64,000 nt of DNA, taken from Euphorbia lathyris. Lineage: Eukaryota; Streptophyta; Magnoliopsida; Malpighiales; Euphorbiaceae. The DNA lies in NCBI RefSeq assembly GCF_963576675.1, contig NC_088917.1:79408610-79472609 (forward strand), read 5' to 3'. Under the pieces are notes generated by a model. It saw only the letters and a list, made by a program, of their open reading frames with translations. It made no database searches and was not told where the DNA came from. The position numbers and the translations under genes are program-made. Below are positions 1 to 12,374 of this stretch, piece after piece. Position 1 is the first letter of the stretch. Each line of letters opens with the position of its first letter.

Positions 1-3000
1 GGTTTAGCAGAAGAGTATCGCTCCACTGTTCAGAATCTTGTAACTCAGCGCGGTACAAACATCAACTATCAAGAGATTTTGCATAGCTTGAAGATAGTTG
101 AGGGCATGATTCAATCGACCGGAAAGACAACTCTGCTTCAGCCTGAGGCCAATGTATCCACCATGGAAACAAATCAAGCAAAGAAGCAGAATCCAAAGAA
201 AAGAAGAAGTGGCAAGTGCTACAATTGTGGTGATCCAAGCCACTGGGCTGACAAGTGCAAAAGGCCAAAGAACAATTCAAGAGCACAATACAATCCTGGA
301 CCACAAGCTCATATGGCATGTCAACAACCACCGAATCCATTCATGGGTCCTAATCAGCCGTGGTCCCAGACACAGGAGCAACTAATCACATGACGGCAAA
401 TCCGGCTCATCTTCAACAAATGCAGCCATATCCAGGATATGATACAGTTCAGTTTGGCAATGGTCAAGGTTTGCAAATTTCTCATTTTGGAAATTCAAAT
501 ATCAATAATCTGAAAATTAATGATGCCCTACTTGTTCCCAAGCTTACCAAATCTTTATTATCTGTTCAAAAATTTACCCGTGACAACTCATGTTTCTTTG
601 AATTTTGGCCTAACCATTTTCTTGTGAAGGACCAAACAACTAGGGAAATCCTGTTACGGGGCCCGAGTAAAGATGGACTCTATGTGCTTACACCCACCCT
701 GAAGGAGGCGCTAGTTGGAGAGAAGGTGTCTTTTGAAAGGTGGCATGCACGGCTTGGACATTGTCAGAATCAGACAGTCAGCTCAGTTCTCAAAGGAAAC
801 AATCTATCCTCTTCAAAACCAGTTAGCAAATGTTCTTTTTGTCCATTAGGCAAGCTTGCTAGGAGCTCTTTACCATCTATTAGTCGCTCTAGCACATTTA
901 CTTTTGAAAACTTACATCTGGATGTTTGGGGGCCAGCTCCAGTTGCTTCTTGTCTTGGCCACCGTTATTTTTTAATAATCATTGATGAATTCACCAGATT
1001 TGGATGGGTTTTTTGTTTAAAGAATAAGAGTGATGTCTTTTCAACTTTCTGTGATTTTTATGCCATGATTTCTAATCAGTATAATGCAAGGGTTAAGAAT
1101 ATTTACTCTGATCTTGGGGGGGAGTTTCAAAAACTACAACCTTTTTTCAAACGTCATGGCATTATACACAAGATTGCATGCCCTCACACTCATGCACAAA
1201 ACGGTATAGCTGAGAGGAAAATTAGGCATGTTGTTGACACTTGCCTTACTTTTCTAGCCAATGCATCTTTACCTCCAAAATTTTGGAACTATGCCATGAT
1301 ACACAGCATTAGGCTAATTAACTACTTACCCACCAAAATCCTAAACAACAAGTCACCCTATTTCTTATTCTATAAGAAACAACCTGCCTATAAGGCCTTA
1401 CGCATTTTTGGCAGTGGTGTTTATCCCCTTCTTCGTCCATACAATCAGCACAAATTTGATTTTCGTTCCAAGCTATCTGTCTACCTTGGTCCATCAGAAA
1501 ATCATTCCGGGGATATATGTCTTGAATATGCCACCGGACGCATATACATCTGCAAATTTGTGCAGCACAATGAAGAAGTCTTTCCTGCATCAACAATCAC
1601 TGCATCATCACCTTCAACTAGCAACTCAAGGGTAAGCACATCGTGTCAACTACCATCTCTACTCGGCCCGTATCCAGGTAATTTCTCTAATCCCAACCCT
1701 ATAGTATCTTCTTCTAACCTGGTTCCATACTCTGCACCCATCACACCTGGACCCCATCCTGGAACCCCAACTACTCCTCCTGACTCTGAAGCCACACACA
1801 GTGCTCCTTTAGCTCCACCTCAATATCTGTCACCAGTGGTCACTACTGCATCAACACATGTTCCTCAGAATGATCCTAACACTCCAGTTGATGCTGCGGA
1901 CATCATCACATCGGAAATACAGAATGCAATTCCTCATGAGGAGAACATCATACCACAAACAGATTCTCCTCCTCCTGAAAGTGCACCACATGCTCCTATT
2001 CCACCTGAAAGGCCCAGGCCTCGCAATGCACCGTTGATTGGTCCACGACAACATTATATGCAACTTCGACAGTCATCTCTTCAGTCAAGAGGAAGGTTTG
2101 AGGGACTATTAGCTACACATCCAAATGGCACAGTGGATCCCACATGCTTCAGTAAAGCCAACAAATAATCAGAATGGCGTACTGCCATGTCTGAAGAGAT
2201 CCAAGCTCTTCTAGACAATGGCACATGGCAACTTGTACCGAGACCACATGATCAGCATGTCATCACCTCCAGGTGGCTCTTTCGTACAAAGAAGAAGTCT
2301 GATGGAACCATTGAGCGTCACAAAGCTCGCTTAGTAGCAAGGGGATTCACTCAAAAAGCTGGGATTGACTACAAAGAAACATTCAGTCCAGTAATCAAAG
2401 CCACAACCATCAGGTCTGTATTTGCCATCGCAGCAGCAAACAACTGGTTCGTCAATCAGCTAGATGTCTCCAATGCATTTCTACATGGAAACTTATCAGA
2501 AACCATATATATGGAACAACCGCAGGGGTTTCGGGATAGTGATCGACCAGATCATGTCTGCCTTCTCAAAAAGAGTCTCTATGGATTGAAGCAAGCACCG
2601 CGAGAATGGTTCACTCGTCTTCGAACATTCCTCCTCTCCCTAGGGTACAAAATGTCACAGGCTGACAACTCTTTGTTCATCAGACGCACCGATACTGAAA
2701 AGACTTACATTCTGTGCTATGTTGATGATATACTCATAACAGGGAACCACCCGGCACACATCACCAACACTATTGCAGCCATCGAACGTTAGTTTCCCAT
2801 TCGCAATCTTGGCAAAGAAGAATACTTTCTTGGAATTGAGATCCGATATGAGAAGGATGGCATTCACATGTGTCAAGCCAAGTATGTGGCTGATATCCTC
2901 GACAGAGTGAAGATGATTGACTCCAAGCCCACACTAACGCCCATGGCCACCACACCAACACTTTCAAAGGAGCTAGGCACCAGCTTAACCTCTGGAGATG

Positions 3001-3677
3001 AATATAGAAGCATTGTGGGGGCACTTCAATACTTAACATTCACTCATCCTGACATTGCATTTGCAGTTAACAAATTATGTCAGTTTCTACACTGTCCAAC
3101 TGATGAACACTGGAAAGGAGTCAAGAGGGTTTTACGCTATGTTCAGGGTACATCAGATTTTGGCATAGTCATGTCTGTCAAACCAATACAGCACATCCAT
3201 TGCTACTCAGATAGTGATTGGGGAGGGTGTCCTGATGATCGACGATCCACGGGTGCCTTCTGTGTCTATCTTGGATCCAGCATTGTATCGTGGCAGACCC
3301 GCAAGCAACCCACAATAGCCAGATCCTCAACAGAGAGCGAATACAAAGCAGTAGCAAATGCCACTGCCGAACTACTATGGCTCAAATCTCTTCTCTCGGA
3401 TCTCGGATTTCCATTACCCACCCCGGTTCAGTTATGGTGTGACAATATTGGAGCAATCTATCTCACCTCAAATCCAGTGTTTCATGCTCGCACGAAACAC
3501 ATTGAGCTAGACTATCATTTTGTTCGTGAACAAGTTCACAGAGGATTTATCAGTGTCAGATTTATTCCAACCGATGATCAGGTTGCAGACATACTCACCA
3601 AGCCGCTAGCTCCGGCTCATTTCACGATGCTACGCTCCCGCCTCTTCGTTCGTGCCCGCCATCGGCTTGAGGGGGGG
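1..3677 (+). pseudogene. copia gag-pol polyprotein, frameshifted and with two stops
   Basis: The reading starts inside gag and runs in frame through a CCHC knuckle (CYNCGDPSHWADKC, about 220-260). At about 361-363 one base is missing, where a Trp codon should be followed by the Val of the protease motif VPDTGATNH, so pol continues in another frame. Integrase HHCC and DDE-type regions follow, then a Pro/Ser/Thr-rich linker (about 1600-2080). Reverse transcriptase has an intact YVDD (about 2720), and RNase H includes CYSDSDWGG and the TKHIELDYHF region. In-frame stops are TAA at 2166-2168 and TAG at 2790-2792; the frame is otherwise kept to 3683. The protein would have been made as one gag-pol chain and cut by its own aspartic protease. 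No functional product is expected. Confidence 0.92.
3666..3677 (+). other. polypurine tract of copia element
   Basis: A short Pu-rich run ending in seven G directly abuts the LTR start (TGTTAGAG). This is the expected plus-strand primer position of an LTR retrotransposon. Confidence 0.75.
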
Positions 3678-3934
3678 TGTTAGAGATAATATTCTAATTA
3701 TCTCTGTAAATAGATTCCTATCTAGTTAGAGTTTTACTCTGTTTATATTCCTAGCTAGGTAGAGTTTCAATACGACTATACTTATGTATTGTATTTCTAT
3801 ACAAACTATTATTGGCTCACTATAAATACAAGGCCTCTGAGTCAGAATCATTAAGCTGATTCAATTCATTATTGTGCCTATTACTTATCTGTCTATCTCC
3901 ATATTCCTATCATTATCAAATCATTCATCCAACA
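3678..3934 (+). repeat. 3' LTR of copia element (257 bp)
   Basis: It starts TGTTAGAGATAAT after the polypurine tract and ends CATCCAACA, so it has TG...CA termini with short inverted ends (TGTT/AACA). A TATA-like stretch (ctataaatac, about 3821-3830) sits where the LTR promoter would be. The 5' LTR is outside the window. Confidence 0.85.
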
Positions 3935-4245
3935 TTTAAAACATACTGTAAACTTCTCTGGTGCAATCCAGATGATTAGAACTACCATAATTTCATTCAT
4001 GTATACCAAAGAATTTCAGTGATTAAATTTTGGATTGTAAGATGCTTTCCACACGTTTAAATTTATTGGTGGAAGCTGGTGACTCTGTATTATCCATTCA
4101 GTGTACTTCTTTCTTTAATCAAGAAAGTGCAGTAGGTAGTTCCATTTAGAGGTAGGAGAACCAATTTATAAATGTTTTCTCAATTTCCATAATTGGGCAA
4201 ATAATTGAAATAAAACAAAAGAAACAAGGTCCTACAATAATCCAG

Positions 4246-4769
4246 GGGTAAATTACACCCATGGCCATTGAACTTTACCCATTTTCACATTATGGCCACT
4301 GAACTTCATTTCTTCCCAGTATGGTCACTGAACTTTACACTTTTTAACACCGGTGGCTACTCAATTTTAACTAACTTCTCAAAATGACCGTTAACGATTG
4401 TTAACGACCTCAAAATGAAAATATTCAAGAATTAAAGTTGTTCAGAATGACATTTACATGAAACCACATTTTTTATTTTCGAAAATCACATTTTTTGGAG
4501 CTTTCTCTCTCTAAAAATTCATTTTCTCTCTCCTAATCAAACAACACCTAAATGACCTCAAAATGAAAATTTTCAAGAATTAAAGTTCCTTAGAATATTA
4601 TTAACGCTTTGGATTTTCTATTTTTAGCCATCAACGGTCGTTTCGAGGCGTTGAGTGGCCACCGATGTTAAAAAGTGTAAAGTCCAATGGTCATACTGGG
4701 AAGAAATGAAGTTCAATGGCCATAATGTGAAAATGGGTAAAGTTTAGTGGCCATGGGTGTAATTTACCC
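4246..4769. mobile_element. Mutator-type MITE with long TIRs
   Basis: The ends are inverted copies of each other over about 130 bp: GGGTAAATTACACCCATGGCC on the left and its complement on the right. They are flanked by an exact 10-bp duplication AATAATCCAG (4236-4245 and 4770-4779). Long TIRs with a 9-11-bp duplication are the Mutator-like pattern. The 524-bp element has no coding capacity. Its inner part (cctcaaaatgaaaattttcaag) recurs in the elements near 16.2, 25.6 and 40.1 kb, so this is a local family. Confidence 0.88.
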
Positions 4770-4779
4770 AATAATCCAG

Positions 4780-5591
4780 TCTAGTAATAATTCGAGCATC
4801 TCAAACATGTGGAAAATATCTTAATACAAGGTCCTACAATAATCCATTCTAGTAATATATCATTTTCCTCCTAATGTTTTCAAAATGCTTCATTAAACCG
4901 AACCCGATAAGAGCGGAGATAGTCCAAGCCCGGGGGGTCTCCGGCACATCCCCGAAGAATAATAATGCAGCTCCGATTAGCCCTTTTAAGAGAGTTAAAA
5001 TAGTACTTATGAAATAGGAGGTGATTGTATAACATGAAATTAAGTTTGCATCGTTAGTTTAAATGGTAGCTAAAAGCTCTTCTATAGCCTTGTGGTACCC
5101 CATCTCCTCATTTTTTATTAAATTATAATTTTTTCCCTTAAATCAAAATGTGTTTTTTTATCCAATTATAATTTTTTTCTTTAAATCAAAATGTGAATAT
5201 TGAATTTTATTATTTTTTTCTATCATTGTTTTTATCTAATTATATTTTTTTTCCCTCAATGTTATTATCTAATTTAATTTTTTAGCATTGTTAATAATTA
5301 ATTTTAATTTTTCCGTTAATCAAAATGTAAATGTATATATATAATGTATAAAGAATAAAACTTCTATAAATTAATAATGTTGGGAACATGCAAGTTTATT
5401 AATTTATAGGGGTATTAATTAATCAATAAATTAATAATTATTAATTTATAGCGTGATGGAGCTGATGATGGAGTTGAGGATGATTCGGTACCTTTGGAAC
5501 CAGTCATAAAAAATGAAACAATTATATCATCAACTACTCTTTACAATTTTTTGTTACAATTTGACAAGGGTACACTAAACTTTTGAATGCA
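4780..5591. other. AT-rich intergenic DNA, no gene seen
   Basis: The stretch includes a second copy of the phrase caaggtcctacaataatcca (about 4827), also found at 4225. After 5090 there are long T-rich low-complexity runs. No coding sequence or RNA gene could be supported. Confidence 0.6.
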
Positions 5592-6114
5592 CTGGGGTGA
5601 GCATGGTCCGATTCGGTCTAAAAACCGAACCAAACCGAATTGGACCGAACCAAATTACATCTATTTTTTAGAACCAAACCAAACCAAATTATAATTTGGG
5701 TTGGTCTGGACCGAACCGAATTCTTTCGGTCCGGTACGCTTTGGTTCATGTTTGGACCAAACAAAGCACTAGAGACCTACAACTACTTGTACCTTCACTA
5801 ACTAAACAATTATATAAAGAAAATAATCATATAATTAGTTTTTCTTTTGTATATATAATTAGTTGAGAGAGAAAACATATGTTTAATTGTTTTTTCTTTT
5901 CTACATGTTAATTAATTTAAAACCTTAAAATTAAGAGTAGTACATAGTGTATTTCGGTTTGGTTTTATTCGGTTTTGGACCGGGCCAAACCGAACCGAAC
6001 CGAAAACCAAACTAGCTTAAAAATTAGGACCGAACCAAACCAAAATATAATTCGGTTTGGTTGGGTTCGGTTTTTTCGGTCTTTGGGTTTTCGGTTCGGT
6101 TTTGCTCACCCCTA
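5592..6114. mobile_element. hAT-like MITE rich in CCGAA/TTCGG motifs
   Basis: The ends are inverted (GGGGTGAGCA... and ...TGCTCACCCC). The subterminal parts are filled with copies of aaccgaaccaaacc and its complement (5610-5750 and 5950-6100). Ends of this form are common in plant hAT-type non-autonomous elements. No clean 8-bp target duplication is visible, so the superfamily call is tentative. No ORF is present. Confidence 0.62.
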
Positions 6115-7166
6115 TGAGAATAGTTAGAGATGATTTAAATTTCAAGAAAAAACAAAGTACTATAGATTCATATTTTACTAAACTATCCTAAGTATATATT
6201 TATGTATACTTGGCATATGTATTTAAGAAATTATTAATTTATAGAGATAATAAAAACAATGTATTTATAAAATGTTGTTCCAAAAATTATTATCTTATTA
6301 ATTTATTAAAATTGATTACTTTTTGAACTGGTCCAAATCGGGGCCATAAGAAATTATTATTTTAAAGAAATTATTAATTTATCGAGTATTATTAATTTAT
6401 GAATATTTTACTATATTTGTTTAGAAGTTTTCATTTAGGAAATTAGTGTTGAACTTATAGAAAATTAAATATGTCTACGCTTTTCACGTTAAGCGCTTTT
6501 AATTATATCATGATGACGGCAAAAAAAAATTTACATAGCCCTGACGAGCTGGATTTTAGAAAATTGATATGAAATCCTAGCTCCGGCAATAGAATCGGAC
6601 GAACCGGTTCGATCTGGTTTAGCCTAAATCGGTGTCTATTCCGATCCGGTAAAAGCTAGATTTTAACATTTTTTAAAATCGGTCAGAATAGCTCAATTTG
6701 ATCGGGTCAACCCCGAAGCTCTTGAATCGGCCTTGCTTAAGCGAACTGGTAAAAAGAAAATTGTGTGTAGACAATGGGACTCAATCATGGGTATTTTTTT
6801 AATGAAAATGTGTGCGTCATTTCATTAGATAAGAAAGGTGCAAATCCAACAAGAAAAGTAAGGAATAAAGCATTACATGAGTAAAGCCTACGCCTAATAC
6901 AAAATCCATATAGGTAAGAAAAGAACTACAAAGAGCAAAACAAACCACAATTAACACAAACAACATATGAAATATATACTTCTTGAAACTCCAAATTCGC
7001 AGAAAAAACATCTGTAATCCAATCTTCATTATTTAAATTCTTGTGAATCTTCGGATCTGGATCCCTTTTTTTGCAACCACATATAATCATAAAATGTTAC
7101 AAATGAAAAGATATACCAGTCCTGCTCTTGATAAATCATAAAATGTTACAAATGAAAACATAATAA
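6115..7166. other. intergenic DNA, no gene seen
   Basis: AT-rich sequence with a small region (about 6590-6740) rich in ccggt/accgg motifs. One short open frame on the minus strand (6817-7029) has no recognisable motif and is not called a gene. Confidence 0.5.
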
Positions 7167-7171
7167 ACAAC

Positions 7172-7914
7172 TGTTGGGCTTGACCCAATTAGAATTTATA
7201 AAATTAGCCCACTCATATGCCTTTAAATTTTCTCAAGTGAAAAACATCCCACATTGCTTTCAAAACACTTGGTGGAGATGTTTATAAGGAAGGTCCTCAC
7301 ATGCTTGGGGTGTGCCCCAAGGGGTACCCACTTTTGTGAAAGGGTGAGGACCTATCTCTTTGGTTGACCACCACACACGCGCGCGCCGTCCGTCCGACCG
7401 AACCGGGCCGGGTTGGTGTGGTGTGGTTTGAACAATATAATTTTTATTGAAAAAAAAAATTTTTTTATTATTAAATTTCGGTTTTTATTTTTTATTTTTT
7501 ATTAAATTTAATTGCCTCTGATTCAATCTTTCAGAACGTTATTCATAACGTCTCTCTTAGTCTTCCTGATTTTCCTCCTTCACCTTCTCCATGAAATCGG
7601 AGCTCAACAGCTCTTTTTTCCTGTAGAAATGAGGTGAGACTGGCATACAGAAAAAACAATTGAATTCATTCTTTCTTCTTTTCGATTACAAAAACTGAGC
7701 AAGTTACAAAGTGTATTACAGAAACGATTTTTGTACGGTGCAATACAAAATCGTAATTAAGAGGGCTGTTTTATCCTGGAGGTGACCGGAGTTTATACTG
7801 TTTGCTAATTTTCGGCAGTTCCGTGAACGTCTTAAAGAAAGCGATATTGTCCGCGACTCTGCCCATTTAATTTTTGTTCGGTCTGTTCCTATTTTTTGAG
7901 TTCGTGCAACAACA
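7172..7914 (+). repeat. 5' LTR (743 bp)
   Basis: It starts TGTTGGGCTTGACCCAATT and ends GTGCAACAACA. A GC-rich block near 7375-7430 contains cgcgcgcgcc and ccgaccgaacc. It matches the LTR at 12375-13090 closely but with several small indels, so the insertion is not recent. Confidence 0.9.
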
Positions 7915-7940
7915 ATTTTAAGACGATTCAATCACTGCTA

Positions 7941-10900
7941 ATGGCTACCGAACAATCAAATGGGATTGCTGAGATCAACAAACCATTCCGGTTTGAAGGA
8001 GCTCATTTCCGAAGATGGAGACAGAAGATTGATGTTCTACCTCACAACAAAGAAGGTAGCTTCTGTTCTAACTTCTGAAAAACCAATTGTTCTTGAAGAT
8101 GGTGATGAGGCAGATGTTCGTGCTGCTGTTCGTGCTGCTGTTCGTGCTGCTGAAAGATGGACAGAAAATGATTTTCTGTGCAAAAACTATATTCTCAATG
8201 GGCTGACAGATGATCTGTATGATTATTACACTGTTGAAGAAAAATCTGCCAAAGAAATATGGGACGCACTGCAGAGGAAATATGACACTGAGGAGGCCGG
8301 ATCGAAAAAGTACGCTGTAAGCCGCTACCTCAAATTCCAGATGACTGATGACAAGTCAGTAGAAATTTAATCTCATGAATTGCAGAAGATAGCACATGAA
8401 ATTATTTCAGAAGTACTGCCTTTAAACGATCAATTTCAAGTTGCTGTCATTATTGACAAATTGCCTCCTTCGTGGAAAGATTTTAAAAATATTTTGAGGC
8501 ACAAAACAAAAGAATTTTCGATGGAAAGTTTGATTACTCACCTCCGAATTGAGGAGGAAGCTCGAAAACAAGATTTAAAAGAGGAAGTGCTTATTGTTTC
8601 TAATAGCACTAAAAGGTCCAATGCGGTTCTGAAACCCACTCAAAAGAATTTTAAGAATCAGAACCGCAAACCAATCCAAAACCGCAACACCCGAGTTAAT
8701 TTGAATTGGAACCTTCAAAGGAACCAAAATAGGCCACATCAACAACCACCTAGAAATGATGCTGCTTTCCTATGCTTTAACTGTGGGAAACCAGGTCATA
8801 TGAAACGTAAGTGCAGGAACAGGCCAAACACTACTCCTAGTGTTAACCTGACTGAAGAGCAACATAACTTTGTTGCTATGATTTCTGAGATCAATCTCAT
8901 AGGTGGATCAGATGGGTGGTGGGTAGACACTGATGCTTCTCGCCATGTTTGCTATGATAGAAGTATGTTCAAAACATACAGTGCTGTGACCGAAGATAAG
9001 AAAGTGTTAATGGGTGATTCCCATGCCACTATTGTTGCTGAAATTGGTAGTGTGGAATTGAACTTCACATCTGGAAAAACCTTAACTTTGAAAGATGTGA
9101 TGCATACTCCAGAAATGAGGAAAAATTTGGTTTCGGGCTATCTTCTCAACAAGGCTGGTTTTACTCAGACTATAGGAGCAGATTTATTTACTTTGACTAA
9201 GATCAATGTATTTGTAGGAAAAGGTTATGCTACTGAAGGCATGTTTAAGTTGAATGTTGAGATTAATAAAGTGAATGCTTCTGTTTACTCCTTGTGTACT
9301 TTTAATGTTTGGCATGCTCGTTTTTGTCATGTTAATAAGCGTATCATTAAATATATGAGTAACTTAGGATTAATTCCAAAATTGAATTTGAATGAATTTC
9401 TTAAATGTGATTATTGTAGTCAGGCAAAAATCACAAAAAACACCTCATAAATCTGTTGTTAGGGATTCTGAACCTCTAGATTTAATTCATTCAGATATAT
9501 GTGAATTAGATGGAAAGTTGACTAGAAATGACAAACGGTACTTTATAACCTTTATTGATGATTGTTCTGACTTTACTTTTGTTTATCTTATGAAAAATAA
9601 AAGTGAAGCGTTTGACATGTTTAAGTTGTTCATAGTTGAAATAGAAAATCAATACAATAGGAAAGTCAAGAGACTTTGTAGCGATAGAGGCACAAAATAT
9701 GGTTCTAGCCTGTTTATTGATTTCTATAAAACACATGGCATTATACATGAAACCATAGCACCTTACTCACCAGAAATGAACGGAAATGCTGAAAGGAAAA
9801 ATAGGACACTTACCGAATCTGTAGTAGCTATTATGCTTAGTTCAGGTGCTGCCTCACATTGGTGGGGAGAAATCCTTTTGACTGTTTGCTATGTGCTAAA
9901 TAGGGTCCCTAAATCCAGAAGCAAAATCTTTCCTTCTGAGATCTTGAAAAATAAAACACCTAGTCTTTCATATTTTAGAACTTGGGGTTGTTTGGCTTAT
10001 GTTAGGATTCCTGACCCTAAGAGAGTCAAACTTGCTAGTAGGGCTTATGAATGTGTGTTTATTGGATATGTTGTGAATAGAAAAGCATATAGGTTCTATG
10101 ATTTGAATGCAAAAGTCATCTTGGAGTCAAATGATGCTGACTTTTATGAAGATAGGTTTCCTTTTAAATTAAGAAATAGTGGGGGTGCATCATCGAGTAG
10201 CATACCTGCTACTAGACCTATAGTACAAAAAGAGATTGAGGAATCTGAACCTAGGAGAAGTAAGAGACCTAGAGTATCTAATGACTTTGGTTCTGACTTT
10301 TACGCTTTCACTGTAGAAGAGGATCCATTTACTATACAAGAAGCCTTAACCTCATTAGATGCTGATTTATGGCAAGAAGCCATTAATGATGAAATGGACT
10401 CACTTGAGTCAAACCAAACTTGGCACTTAGTAGACTTACCACCAGGTTGTAAACCAATAGGTTGTAAATGGATCCTTAAGAAGAAACTGAAACCTGATGG
10501 TTCAGTAGATAAGTTTAAGGCTCGCCTTGTAGCTAAAGGCTTTAGACAAAGAGAAAATGTTGATTTCTTTGATACTTATTCACCTGTCACTAGGATTACG
10601 TCTATACGTGTTTTGATTGCTATTGCTTCTGTGCACAATCTAGTGGTGCACCAAATGGATGTTAAAACTGCGTTTTTGAATGGTGAACTAGAAGAAGAGG
10701 CTTATATGGATCAACCTGAGGGCTTTGTAGTCTTTGGTCAAGCCCATAAGGTATGTAAGTTAGATACGTCTTTATATGTGCTAAAACAAGCACCTAAGCA
10801 ATGGCATGCAAAGTTTGATAACTTGATTATTTCAAATGGCTTTAATGTGAATGAAAGTGATAAGTGTATCTACTATAAATATGAAAATGGTCTTTGCACC

Positions 10901-11863
10901 ATTATTTGCTTATATGTTGATGACTTGCTTATTTTTGGATCTAATATTCATGTTGTGAATGCTATTAAGTCAATGTTGTGTGAAAACTTTGACATGAAAG
11001 ATCTAGGAGAAGCGAATATCATTCTTGGCATAAAGATAACTAGGTCTGAAACTGGAATTTCTTTAGATCAATCTCACTACATTGAGAAGATTCTAAAGAA
11101 ATATAACTACTTTGATTGTAAACCTGCATGTACACCTTATGGCCCTAGTATAAAACTTTTTAAGAACACTGGAGACAGTGTAAGACAATCAGAGTATGCT
11201 AGCATAATTGGCAGCCTTCGTTATGCCACTGATTGTACTAGACCCGACATCGCGTATGTCGTAGGATTGCTATGCAGATTTACTAGTAGACCTAGTGTGG
11301 AGCATTGGAATGCTATAGAAAGGGTCATGAGATACCTTAAAAGAACCATGAAACTTGGATTACATTATCAAAGGTTTCCAGCAGTCCTTGAAGGATTTAG
11401 TGATGCTGACTGGAATACCTTATCAGATGATTCCAAGGCTACCAGTGGCTATATTTTCAATATAGCTGGTGGTGCTGTTTCATGGAAGTCTAAGAAACAG
11501 ACTATCCTAGCTCAATCAACCATGGAATCATAACTGATTGCACTAGTTGTGGCTAGTGAAGAAGCAGGTTGGTTGAGAAGTCTGTTAGCTGAGATTCCCC
11601 TATGGGAAAAACCAATTCCAGCTGTATTGATCCACTGCGATAGTACCGCGGCTATTGCTAAGATTTAGAATCGTTATTACAACGATAAGAAACGACAGAT
11701 ACGTCGTAAGCACAGCACTGTGAGAGAGCTACTCACTAAAGGAGCTGTTAGAGTGGATCACATACGCTCAGAAGAGAATCTAGCCGATCCTTTGACGAAA
11801 GGATTAGCTAGAGAGAAAGTCCATAATACGGCAAAGAGTATGGGACTTATTCCCCTACAGTGA
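7941..11863 (+). pseudogene. copia gag-pol polyprotein, multiply broken
   Basis: The start is ATG 7941 (MATEQSNG). A one-base insertion near 8028-8031 moves gag to another frame. A TAA at 8368-8370 interrupts it. The CCHC knuckle CFNCGKPGHMKRKC lies at about 8770-8815. The protease motif reads WVDTDASRH, with Asp in place of the invariant Gly. An extra A in the A-run at 9435-9440 shifts the frame inside integrase. Integrase, RT (YVDD near 10916) and RNase H follow to a TAA at 11531-11533. A further TAG lies at 11666-11668. The natural end is the TGA at 11861-11863. Apart from these breaks the order and length are normal for copia. No active product is expected. Confidence 0.92.
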
Positions 11864-12374
11864 TGAGTTACACACAATGGTAACCCAACCTATAGACTGG
11901 AGATCCCAAGAAATAGGTTCAATGGGTAATAACAAGTTGTGTTGTAATATGAGTCAGATCATGCAATTTGAAGCATGAATATCCTGAAGCGATTTGAGGT
12001 TGAGATAATAAAAACTCTTAATGAAGTCTATACTCCATTTGGAGTGAAGTACATAGCTACAGGAGTACTTTTGATAGACTCACCTATATGAATGTGGAAG
12101 TGAGGCCGCTTCCTATGAGTTTAGGGCAAAACTCTAGAGCATTCATTAAACCGGGATAGACGTGCATGGCCATAAACGCACGGGCTACTAGAACTACACT
12201 CTGAAAAGGTTATGGCGTGATATACATCAGAGATAGAGTTCAAGACTACGAGTCACTCTAGTAAAATCTGAACTATACTCACTACGCAAAGGTTCAAATC
12301 GAAAGATACCTCTGTTTATGTCTGACCTTATGTAACTGCTCAGTAAAACGATTTCAAAAATTCTAGTGGGGGAT
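11864..12374 (+). other. 3' untranslated region of copia element with polypurine tract
   Basis: About 510 bp lie between the pol stop and the 3' LTR. No coding is seen. The end, ttctagtgggggat, is the polypurine tract next to TGTTGGGC. Confidence 0.7.

Larger units (their letters stand above)
1..3934 (+). mobile_element. Ty1/copia LTR retrotransposon, 5' end outside window
   Basis: The domain order gag zinc knuckle, protease, integrase, reverse transcriptase, RNase H, followed by a polypurine tract and an LTR, is the Ty1/copia order. The 5' LTR, primer binding site and start of gag lie left of the window, so target-site duplication and LTR divergence cannot be judged. The element is dead: it has one frameshift and two in-frame stops. 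The flank after the 3' LTR is tttaa, the expected right copy of a 5-bp target duplication. Confidence 0.93.

Noticed and set aside
5583..6122. 8-bp target duplication for the hAT-like MITE
   Set aside because: The flanks tgaatgca and tgagaata agree only partly, so no duplication is claimed.
6817..7029. 70-codon hydrophobic minus-strand frame
   Set aside because: AT-rich chance frame with no motif, promoter or conserved context.
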